Origin: an uncultured Planctomycetaceae bacterium
Lineage (GTDB): Bacteria; Planctomycetota; Planctomycetia; Pirellulales; UBA1268
DNA length: 40,861 bases
Reading direction: 5' to 3'
Assembly: GCA_903951635.1 (NCBI GenBank)
Contig: CAJBCV010000442.1
Location: 1 to 40,861, forward strand
Below, piece by piece: positions 34,572 through 40,861 of this stretch. The notes beneath the pieces were generated by a model. The model had not been told where the DNA came from, did not search any database, and worked only from the letters and a program-made list of their open reading frames with translations. The position numbers and the translations under genes are program-made. Within the stretch, counting starts at the first letter, position 1. Each line of letters starts with the position of its first letter.

Positions 34572-35455
34572 CGGTCCTCCGCCACGGTTGTCGGTCTCAT
34601 CGGTCTCGTCGGGCCCACGCCGGCCACCTCGGTGGCCAACGCTTGAATCACCCCCCACAGTCCATCGGCCGCCGCCGCCGCGAGCCGACAGACATCCTCG
34701 GCATCGGTTTCCTGCGGCGCGTCGGGATTGGCGACGTTGGTGATCACCGAGACGGCGACGACATCGACGCCGAACCGGCGCGCCGCGAGCACCTCGGGCG
34801 TCGTCGACATCCCCACTACATCGGCCCCGAGCCGGAGGAGCATCCGGTATTCCGCGCGCGTTTCGTAGGTCGGCCCGAGAAGCCGGGCATAAACCCCGGC
34901 CCGCGCCCTGCCGCCGTTCTGCCGCGCGGCCGCCAGCGCCAGCGCCACAAGCTCCCTCCGGTAGACCTCGGCGCTGGCCCGTCCGATCCGATCACCGCCA
35001 TCCTCGGCCGGCCCCGGCGCGGCGCTCGGCCGCCGCACGAGGTCGAGATGGTCGTCGAGGACGAGGAGTTCTCCCCCCGCCATGCCCGGCCGCAGGCCGC
35101 CGGAGGCATTCGTGACCAGGAGCGTGCGGACACCGAGGGCGACGAGGAGTTCGATCCCCCGGGTGATCGTGGCCTCGTCAAAGCCCTCGTAGGCGTGGAC
35201 GCGCCCCTGGAGGGCGACCACCGGACAGCCCCCGACCCGCCCGCAGGCGATCCGGCCGGCATGGCCGGTGGCGGTCGAGGCAGCAAGCCAGCCGGTGACG
35301 CCCACCGGGAGGCAAACGACGTCGTCAAAGCGCTCGACGAGCCCCCCCAGCCCGGTGCCGAGGACGATCCCGAGGCTCCCCCGCCGACCGCCGGCCGCCA
35401 GGACGCGAGCCGCGGCCGCCACCGCCTCCGCCCGCAGCCGCTCGGTCCCGTCCAT
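34568..35455 (-). CDS. Purine nucleoside phosphorylase
   Basis: This 295-residue protein is a trimeric-type purine nucleoside phosphorylase (inosine/guanosine class). Visible motifs are VLGTGLGG (31-38, phosphate loop), GRVHAYEGF (84-92), TNASGGL (115-121), GPTYET (194-199) with its base-binding Glu, GMSTTPE (215-221) and VITNVANP (237-244) with the purine-contacting Asn. It splits purine nucleosides into base and ribose-1-phosphate. The start ATG 35455 follows AAGGGAG at a good distance. It is the first gene of the pair with surE and is divergent from dapA. The C-terminal tail of 12 residues is Pro/Arg-rich and not conserved. Confidence 0.92.
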   Translation of the reverse strand: MDGTERLRAEAVAAAARVLAAGGRRGSLGIVLGTGLGGLVERFDDVVCLPVGVTGWLAASTATGHAGRIACGRVGGCPVVALQGRVHAYEGFDEATITRGIELLVALGVRTLLVTNASGGLRPGMAGGELLVLDDHLDLVRRPSAAPGPAEDGGDRIGRASAEVYRRELVALALAAARQNGGRARAGVYARLLGPTYETRAEYRMLLRLGADVVGMSTTPEVLAARRFGVDVVAVSVITNVANPDAPQETDAEDVCRLAAAAADGLWGVIQALATEVAGVGPTRPMRPTTVAEDR

Positions 35456-35488
35456 GGCCACTCCCTTTCGCCGCCCGCCACGGCCCCT

Positions 35489-35517
35489 TTGCCGCCCGAG
35501 CCGAAAACCCTTATTCT
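35489..35517 (+). promoter_or_regulatory. Sigma70-type promoter for dapA
   Basis: TTGCCG (35489-35494) and TATTCT (35512-35517) are separated by exactly 17 bases, about 80 bases before the dapA ATG. The region is also divergent from PNP, whose start is at 35455. Confidence 0.55.
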
Positions 35518-35597
35518 CGCCAGATTCCGCGGAAGCGCACACCCCCGCCCCGAGCGCGCCGAAGCGGCGTGCCCCAGTCCACCCCGAGGCCCCTTCG

Positions 35598-36509
35598 ATG
35601 CCGAGCCCCGCCGTGAAGCCCACCCGTGCCGAGAGGTTCGCCGGTCTGTCGGTGGCCATCGTGACCCCCTTCCGCGACGGAAAGATCGACTCGCCCCGCC
35701 TTCGCCAGCAGATCGATGCCCAAGCCGCGGCCGGCGTGACCTGCATCTGCCCGGTCGGCACGACGGGCGAATCGCCGACGCTCTCGCACGACGAACACGA
35801 GCGGGTGATCGCCGAGAGCATCCAGGCCTCGGCCGGACGGATCCTCGTCATGCCCGGCACGGGGAGCAATTCCACCGCCGAGGCCGTCCGGCTCACGAAG
35901 CACGCCGCGAAGGAGGGCGCCAATGCGGCCCTCGTCGTCGGCCCCTACTACAACCGGCCCACCCAGCAGGGAATCTACGAGCACTTCAAGGCGCTCGCCG
36001 AGGCGGTCGACATTCCGATCTGCGTCTACAACATTCCCGGCCGCACCGGACGCAACATTGAGCCGGAGACGATCATCCGTCTCGCCGAACTCCCCGGCAT
36101 CGCCATGGTGAAGGAGGCGACCGGCGTCATGGATCAGGCGTCGCAGATCATCGGCGCCACCGACCTCACCGTCCTCTCCGGGGACGACAGCATGACGCTC
36201 CCGCTCCTCTCGATCGGCGGCCGCGGCGTGATCAGTGTCGTCGGCAACCTCGTCCCCGCCGACATGAAGGCACTCCTCGACGCCTTCGAGGCAGGGGATC
36301 TGGCCGGCGCCCGTCGTTGGCACCACCGCCTCTTCGGGCTCTGCCGCGACCTCCTCGGCCTGGCGAGCAACCCGATCCCGATCAAGGCGGCGCTGGCGAT
36401 GCTCGGCCGCGACTCTGGCGATGTGCGTCTCCCGCTTGTGCCCCTCGAGCCGGCGCAATCAGACAAGCTCCGCGGAGTCCTCCGAGCCTACGGCCTTCCC
36501 GTCGGCTGA
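35598..36509 (+). CDS. dapA: 4-hydroxy-tetrahydrodipicolinate synthase
   Basis: This 303-residue TIM-barrel aldolase condenses pyruvate and aspartate semialdehyde, the first committed step of lysine and diaminopimelate synthesis. The Schiff-base lysine is K172 in MVKEATG (170-176), Tyr144 lies in VYNIPGRTG and the GTTGES motif at 54-59 holds the Thr of the proton relay. [11 protein letters not shown] (115-125) is the other substrate loop. The protein is slightly longer than usual at the N-terminus (about 12 residues). Start ATG 35598 follows the promoter above; the longer in-frame extension from 35268 covers the PNP gene and is rejected. The next gene overlaps its stop. Confidence 0.95.
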   Translation: MPSPAVKPTRAERFAGLSVAIVTPFRDGKIDSPRLRQQIDAQAAAGVTCICPVGTTGESPTLSHDEHERVIAESIQASAGRILVMPGTGSNSTAEAVRLTKHAAKEGANAALVVGPYYNRPTQQGIYEHFKALAEAVDIPICVYNIPGRTGRNIEPETIIRLAELPGIAMVKEATGVMDQASQIIGATDLTVLSGDDSMTLPLLSIGGRGVISVVGNLVPADMKALLDAFEAGDLAGARRWHHRLFGLCRDLLGLASNPIPIKAALAMLGRDSGDVRLPLVPLEPAQSDKLRGVLRAYGLPVG

Positions 36510-37810
36510 TGCGGATGGGAAAAGGCGGATCGGCCATGGATCTCTCCATCGAAGCGATCGTCACCGGGAGCGCCGGTGACAAAGCCGAGCTCGTCGCCCG
36601 CGGACGGATCGACGCCGAGACCGCAGCCGAGCTCGAAGCGGCCGTCGACGAACAGCTCCGCCTCGGCAGGCACACGATCCGCCTCGATCTCGGCGACGTC
36701 GGCTTCCTGTCGTCGGCCGGGATCCGCGCCCTGTTCAATGTCCACCGCGCCGCCAAGGGGGCCGGGGGCAGCTGCCTCGTGTCGCGCTCGAGCGAGCCGA
36801 TCCATCGGGTGCTCACGCTTTCGCGCCTCGCCCCCCTCCTCATGGAGCCGGGGGCCGTCGATCGCCCCGCCCGCGGCCCCGTATCCGGGCCGGCACGCTC
36901 CCCTGCCCCGGCCGCCGCGCCGCTCCGCACCGAGCAGGTCGGGGAGATCGTCCTCGTCGGCTTCGATGGCTCGGCGGCGGCGACGCTCGAGGGTATCGTC
37001 GTCGGCGCACCGGCCTGGACTTCCGGCCTCGGCACGGTCGACGAGACGCCGCGGAACGTACCGCGTGAAGCCTTCGGGATCGGCATCGGGGCCCTCGCCG
37101 ACGACGGGCCGGCGGTGACCAGCGGCGGCGAGCTCGTCGCCGCCTGCGGCAGCGTCTTCGTCCGCCCGCCGCGCCCCTTCGGCGTCCCCGATTCGCTCGT
37201 CGGCAGTGGCGACCTCGTCCCCTCGATCCGGCTGGCGACCGGCCTGTTCTGGGAGGGCACGCCCCGTGGTCACACCGGCTTCGAGGGGGCCGAGGGCGGG
37301 CCTGTCGCGCTCGATCGGCTCCTCGGCATCCTCTTGGATCGCGCCGGGGCCGAGGCCCTCGCCATCCTCGTCGTGGCGGAGGTGCTGGGGCTTGTCGGCG
37401 CCGAATTAATCCGCCCTGTCGCCGAGGCGACGGCCGACGATCATCCCGCTGCTGGCCGGGCCGAGATCGCCGCGCGGTGGCTGTCGTTCTCGCGCGAGCC
37501 GTGCCACTCCGGCCGGACGGCGCTGGTCGTCGGCGTCGCAACGCGGGGAGCCCGCGGGGCGCTGGGCGACGTCGTCCGCCCGTTCGGCGCCATCGCCGCC
37601 CACCTCCACGCCGCCGTCTTCCCTCATCGCCCCCTCCGCCGCGGCGTCACCGAGCCGGAGGGGATCGTCGCCGGCCTCGGCGGGATGTCGCCGCTGGCGG
37701 TCATGCATCTCCTCGCCGATCCGGCGCCGGTCCTCGGCAGCGGCCGGCCGGAGCTCGTGCGCGGGGCGTGCTGGTTTGCGCCGATCGAAGTCCGAGGGCC
37801 GCAGCGATGA
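36509..37810 (+). CDS. STAS-domain protein with novel C-terminal domain, linked to ABC importer
   Basis: The 433-residue protein has an N-terminal STAS (anti-sigma-factor antagonist-like) domain at about 10-115, with VARGRIDAETAAELEAAVDE (27-46) and the diagnostic IRLDLGDVGFLSSAGIRALF (53-72), where the Ser pair is the usual phosphorylation site. After a Pro/Ala-rich linker, about 300 residues form a second domain that I do not recognise (blocks GHTGFEGAEGGPVALDRLLG and SFSREPCHSGRTALVVGVAT). The start is set at ATG 36509, TGATG with the dapA stop; starts at 36515 and 36536 are alternatives. The stop overlaps the permease ATG by ATGA. The STAS part probably senses a partner protein; regulation of the transporter is inferred from the coupling. 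Confidence 0.75.
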   Translation: MRMGKGGSAMDLSIEAIVTGSAGDKAELVARGRIDAETAAELEAAVDEQLRLGRHTIRLDLGDVGFLSSAGIRALFNVHRAAKGAGGSCLVSRSSEPIHRVLTLSRLAPLLMEPGAVDRPARGPVSGPARSPAPAAAPLRTEQVGEIVLVGFDGSAAATLEGIVVGAPAWTSGLGTVDETPRNVPREAFGIGIGALADDGPAVTSGGELVAACGSVFVRPPRPFGVPDSLVGSGDLVPSIRLATGLFWEGTPRGHTGFEGAEGGPVALDRLLGILLDRAGAEALAILVVAEVLGLVGAELIRPVAEATADDHPAAGRAEIAARWLSFSREPCHSGRTALVVGVATRGARGALGDVVRPFGAIAAHLHAAVFPHRPLRRGVTEPEGIVAGLGGMSPLAVMHLLADPAPVLGSGRPELVRGACWFAPIEVRGPQR

Positions 37811-38718
37811 TCACCCTCCTGGCCACCTGGACGTTCGGCGTCACGCTGGCGCTGGTGGCCCTGGGCGTGTTCGTGAGCTACCGGCTGTTCTCCTTCCCCG
37901 ACATCACCACCGACGGCTCCTTCACCCTCGGCGCCGTGACGACGACCGTCCTCCTCGTCGCCGGGCACGATCCGGCGGTCGCCACGCTCGGTGGCGCCGC
38001 CGCCGGGGCCGCGGCCGGGGCCTGCACGGGGCTGCTCCACGCGATCTTGCGTATCGAGCCGCTCCTCTCCGGGATCCTCGTGACGACGGCGCTTTCGAGC
38101 GTGAACCTCGTCGTCCTCGGCCGCAGCAACGTTCCACTGGCCGGCACCGCGACGCTCCTCGATCGGGCCGAGGCGTTCCTCCTTCCGGCCACGACGGCGG
38201 CCGGATTCGGCGACGCCGCCGCGGAGGCGGCCCGGCTGATCGTGATGCTCGCCCTGGTGGGGATCGCCGTCCTCCTCCTCTGGGTCTTCTTCCGCACGAA
38301 CCTCGGCACGGCGATGCGCGCCGGTGGTGACACCGCGACGATGGCACGGGCGCTGGGGCGCGACACCGGGCTGCTGACGGTCGCAGGCCTGGCGATCGCC
38401 AACGCCCTGACGGCGCTGTCGGGAGCGCTCGTCGCCCAGGTGCAGGGCTTCGCCGACGTCCAGATGGGGATCGGGATGGTGGTGTGGGGGATGGCAAGCG
38501 TGTTCCTTGGCGCGGCGCTCGTCGGTCCGGTGCGGCTCGGTGGGGCGCTGGTGGCCACCGTCGCCGGCAGCATCACCTTCCGCCTCCTCGTCGCCTCGGC
38601 GCTCCGGGCCGGCCTCCATCCCGACTGGCTCAAGGCCGCGACGGCGCTGGTCGTCCTCGCGGCGCTCGTCGCTCCCCGGCTCTTCTCCCGTCGCCCGCAG
38701 GCCTCGGCCGCCCGCTGA
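37807..38718 (+). CDS. ABC importer permease (TrpY-like)
   Basis: The 303-residue permease has about eight transmembrane segments. It begins VTLALVALGVFVSYRLFSFP then DITTDGSFTLGAVTT (about 34-48), the conserved N-terminal region of the permeases that partner with ABC_sub_bind (TrpX-like) binding proteins. VFFRTNLGTAMRAGGDTATMARALG (about 160-184, in two parts) is the cytoplasmic EAA-like loop. These systems import tryptophan, tyrosine or similar aromatic or purine-like compounds. It overlaps the STAS gene upstream by ATGA and is followed by the ATPase gene after 11 bases. Substrate unknown. Confidence 0.88.
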   Translation: MITLLATWTFGVTLALVALGVFVSYRLFSFPDITTDGSFTLGAVTTTVLLVAGHDPAVATLGGAAAGAAAGACTGLLHAILRIEPLLSGILVTTALSSVNLVVLGRSNVPLAGTATLLDRAEAFLLPATTAAGFGDAAAEAARLIVMLALVGIAVLLLWVFFRTNLGTAMRAGGDTATMARALGRDTGLLTVAGLAIANALTALSGALVAQVQGFADVQMGIGMVVWGMASVFLGAALVGPVRLGGALVATVAGSITFRLLVASALRAGLHPDWLKAATALVVLAALVAPRLFSRRPQASAAR

Positions 38719-38729
38719 ATCCTTTTTCC

Positions 38730-39542
38730 ATGCTCGACGTCCGCCACGCCACCGTCGCCTTCTCCGCCCCCGGCGGCCCGCTCGTGCGCGCCGTCGATGA
38801 CGTCAGCTTCCAAATCCCGATCGGAACGTTTGTCGTCGTCATTGGCACCAACGGCTCCGGGAAGAGCACGCTCCTCGGGGCGATCGCCGGCACCGTCCGC
38901 CTCGATGCCGGGAGCGTCCATGTCGCCGGTCACGATCTCACGGCATGGCGCGAGAACCGCCGGGCCCGGTATATCGGGCGGGTGTTCCAGGACCCCCGCG
39001 CCGGGACGGCCGCGAGCCTGTCGGTGCTCGAGAACATCGCCGTCGCCGCCGCCCGGGGCCGGCCGGTGGGGCTCGGCTGGGCCACGCCACACAGGCTCCG
39101 CGCCGAGGCGGCCCAACGGCTCGCGGCCATCCAACCCGGCCTTGAGAAGCGACTCGATCAGCCGATCGGCTCGATGTCGGGGGGGCAGCGGCAGATCGTG
39201 GCGCTCGTGATGGCCACCTGGCACCGCCCCGAGCTCCTCCTCCTCGACGAGCACACGGCCGCCCTCGATCCCGCCTCCGCCGACCGGGTCGTGCAGGCCA
39301 CCGCGAAGCTCGTCCGCGACCAGAAGCTCACGGCCCTCATGGTGACCCACTCCCTCGAGCAGGCCGCCGGGCTCGGCGATCGGCTGTTGCTCGTCCACCG
39401 TGGAAAAATCGCGCTCGACGTCGAAGGGGGAGCGAAGCGCCGGCTGTCGCCGGAAGACCTCGCTGGCCGCTTCGACCGTCTCCGCCGCGCCGATCAGCTT
39501 GACGATGCCGCCGCCCGCACCCTCCGCGACCTCTACGCCTGA
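38730..39542 (+). CDS. ABC importer ATPase (TrpZ-like)
   Basis: The 270-residue ATPase has all ABC motifs: Walker A GTNGSGKST (39-47), Q-loop FQDPR (86-90), signature SMSGGQRQIV (148-157), Walker B LLLLDEHTAAL (169-179) and the H-loop His in MVTHSL. The EHTAALDP variant around Walker B fits the TrpZ group. The C-terminal 30 residues are a short helical regulatory tail. Start ATG 38730 is 11 bases after the permease stop. It couples ATP hydrolysis to substrate uptake. Confidence 0.93.
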   Translation: MLDVRHATVAFSAPGGPLVRAVDDVSFQIPIGTFVVVIGTNGSGKSTLLGAIAGTVRLDAGSVHVAGHDLTAWRENRRARYIGRVFQDPRAGTAASLSVLENIAVAAARGRPVGLGWATPHRLRAEAAQRLAAIQPGLEKRLDQPIGSMSGGQRQIVALVMATWHRPELLLLDEHTAALDPASADRVVQATAKLVRDQKLTALMVTHSLEQAAGLGDRLLLVHRGKIALDVEGGAKRRLSPEDLAGRFDRLRRADQLDDAAARTLRDLYA

Positions 39543-39580
39543 CTTCTGCGGAGCTTCGGCCCGCTGCCAATCTCACGCCC

Positions 39581-40669
39581 ATGCTCGCCGCCATCCTCCG
39601 CCGCTGCCTCCCCACGCTCCTCCTTCTCGGCGGCGCGTCGGCCCTGCTCCTGGCCACCGATCGGACGCGCTCGGCCCGCACGCTCCCCGCCGTGGCCGTG
39701 CTCCAACAGACAAGCTCGACGGTGCTCGACGACGCCGTCACCGGGATGCTCGCCGGGCTCGCCGAGCGCGGCTTCGAGGACGGGAAGACCCTGACGGTGC
39801 GCCGGTTCAACGCGCAGGGGGACATGGCGCAGGGGAATGCGATCGCCCGCGAGATCGTCGGTGGCCCGTTCGATCTCGTCCTCACCTCGAGCACCCCGTC
39901 GCTCCAGCAGATCGCAAGCGCCAATCCCCGCGGCCGGCTCCGGCATGTCTTCGCCGCCGTGGCCGATCCCTTCTCGGCCGGCGTCGGGCTCGACCGGGCA
40001 GACCCGATGATGCATCCGGCGTGGCTCGTCGGCTACGGCAGCCTCGCCCCGGTCGACTTCACGTTCGGGCTCGCCAAGCGCCTCCATCCCGGGCTCACAA
40101 AAGTCGGCGTCGCCCACAACAACGCCGAGAGCAATTCGCGCCGCTTCATGGATTTGGCGCGGGCAAGTTGCCGGCAGCGCGGCATCGAGCTCCTCGAAGT
40201 GCCGGTGGAAAACTCGTCCGGCGTGATCGAGGCGGTGCAGTCGACGATCGCGCGCGGTGCCGAGGCGATCTTCTGCCCCGGCGACACGACCGTCATCTCG
40301 GCGATCGACTCGGTGATCGGCACGGCGGCGAAGGCGGGGATCCCGGTGTTCACCGTCAATCCTGGGAAGCCCGACCGGGGCACGCTCTTCGATGTCGGCT
40401 TCAATTTCCTCGAAGTCGGCCTCGTGGCAGGCCGGCTCGCAGGCGACGTCCTCGAGGGTACCGATCCGGCCACCGTGCCGATCCGGGAGACGGCCGGCGA
40501 GATCCCCCCCTACCTGACGCTCAACCGGGTCGCGAAGGGGGTCGATCGGACGGTGTGGCGGATCCCCGACGATCTCGTCGGCCAGGCGAGATTCGTGATC
40601 GATGCCGACGGCGCCCACGAGCAGCCCGCGGCGATCCTCGCCGGACCGTTCACCGAGCCGGAGGAGTGA
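39581..40669 (+). CDS. ABC importer substrate-binding protein (ABC_sub_bind, TrpX-like)
   Basis: This 362-residue periplasmic-binding-type protein starts with a signal peptide (LRRCLPTLLLLGGASALLLA, about 6-25). The body is the ABC_sub_bind fold: PAVAVLQQTSSTVLDDAVTG, LAERGFEDGKTLTVRRFNAQ, PFDLVLTSSTPSLQQIA (about 95-111), and the hinge block GIPVFTVNPGKPDRGTLFDVG. A conserved Phe/Tyr in this family contacts an aromatic ligand. It lies 38 bases after the ATPase gene. Its last 20 bases overlap the tail of a gene on the other strand. The import system is therefore complete: binding protein, permease, ATPase, plus a STAS partner. Confidence 0.92.
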   Translation: MLAAILRRCLPTLLLLGGASALLLATDRTRSARTLPAVAVLQQTSSTVLDDAVTGMLAGLAERGFEDGKTLTVRRFNAQGDMAQGNAIAREIVGGPFDLVLTSSTPSLQQIASANPRGRLRHVFAAVADPFSAGVGLDRADPMMHPAWLVGYGSLAPVDFTFGLAKRLHPGLTKVGVAHNNAESNSRRFMDLARASCRQRGIELLEVPVENSSGVIEAVQSTIARGAEAIFCPGDTTVISAIDSVIGTAAKAGIPVFTVNPGKPDRGTLFDVGFNFLEVGLVAGRLAGDVLEGTDPATVPIRETAGEIPPYLTLNRVAKGVDRTVWRIPDDLVGQARFVIDADGAHEQPAAILAGPFTEPEE

Positions 40670-40861
40670 CCGGCCGCAGCCGCGCTCCTTTCGCATCGAA
40701 ACCGACGACGGCGACGTCGTGCGTGGACCTGAGCCCGTCGGCCGCAAGCGCCGCGGCCACCCCCTCGGCCTCCGCCTGCGAAGCCGCAGAGGCCAACACC
40801 GCCGGCCCCCACGAACTCTGCGCCGCGCCGCGGACCCCAAGCGCCGCCAGCCGATCGATGA
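40650..40861 (-). CDS. Probable beta-RFAP synthase (GHMP kinase family), C-terminal part
   Basis: The last 70 codons of a minus-strand gene that starts outside the window: LGVRGAAQSSWGPAVLASAA at the right, then VAAALAADGLRSTHDVAVVG and FDAKGARLRPVTPPAR before TGA at 40652-40650. The block GAAQSSWGP is the diagnostic C-terminal motif (G-Q-S-S-W/F-G-P) of beta-ribofuranosylaminobenzene-5'-phosphate synthase, which makes the first committed intermediate of tetrahydromethanopterin. Other GHMP kinases have related C-termini, so the call is probable and not certain. It overlaps the substrate-binding gene by 20 bases, tail to tail. Confidence 0.6.
   Translation of the reverse strand, partial: IDRLAALGVRGAAQSSWGPAVLASAASQAEAEGVAAALAADGLRSTHDVAVVGFDAKGARLRPVTPPAR

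Noticed and set aside
1..40861. CRISPR array, insertion sequence or prophage
   Set aside because: No direct-repeat/spacer pattern, transposase, integrase or phage structural gene was found; the 11-bp array is too short to be CRISPR.

Overview
This window is high-GC bacterial DNA, most likely from a planctomycete (probably a Pirellulales-like lineage). The evidence is the extracellular-protein N-terminal motif LESLEDRRILAA in the leftmost gene, several families common in planctomycetes (DUF1569, DUF2167, CPXCG, DUF3127, secreted carboxypeptidase-regulatory-like proteins), and a C-terminal piece resembling beta-RFAP synthase of the tetrahydromethanopterin pathway at the right edge. This assignment is an inference; there is no rRNA to confirm it.

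Layout. 1-2745: a truncated exported protein and a coupled pair of membrane proteins (DUF2167 plus a zinc-ribbon membrane protein), all on minus. 2871-4929: a DUF2252 kinase-like protein (+), then a small zinc-ribbon protein and an RRM RNA-binding protein (-), with a very strong hairpin between the last two. 5227-13563: a five-gene, tightly coupled minus-strand operon made of a small helical protein, a MoxR AAA+ ATPase, a bpX2-like protein, a vWA plus beta-propeller protein, and a membrane TPR-like plus beta-propeller protein. This is a MoxR-vWA-beta-propeller (bpX) ternary system, a class proposed from comparative genomics to act in NTP-dependent biological conflict, and it is the most remarkable system here. 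13903-19227: an NAD(P)H-dependent FMN reductase, a CPXCG protein, DUF3127 with an SSB-like acidic tail, a secreted Ig/carboxypeptidase-regulatory protein, an ADP-ribosylglycohydrolase fused to a tyrosine/dual-specificity phosphatase, and DUF1569. 19658-22194: a membrane operon with a DPPR-synthase-like UbiA prenyltransferase, a polytopic protein and a small TM protein. 22300-25002: a 17-repeat exported WD40 protein. 25003-27210: a sparse stretch with one possible decayed gene, one membrane protein, a REP-like hairpin and tRNA-Pro(GGG).

27301-36509 is mostly housekeeping: pyrF, CBS/DRTGG manganese-dependent pyrophosphatase, ndk, NUDIX, ftsH, a Dabb protein, PNP coupled to surE, and dapA. Nucleotide metabolism is concentrated here (pyrF, ndk, PNP, surE, pyrophosphatase). 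36509-40669 holds a STAS-domain protein translationally coupled to a complete TrpXYZ-type ABC importer (permease, ATPase, binding protein). The probable beta-RFAP synthase overlaps the binding-protein gene tail to tail at the right edge.

Throughout, co-directional genes often overlap by ATGA or TGATG, so operon structure is readable directly from the sequence. Domain names come from recalled family motifs, not from database searches.
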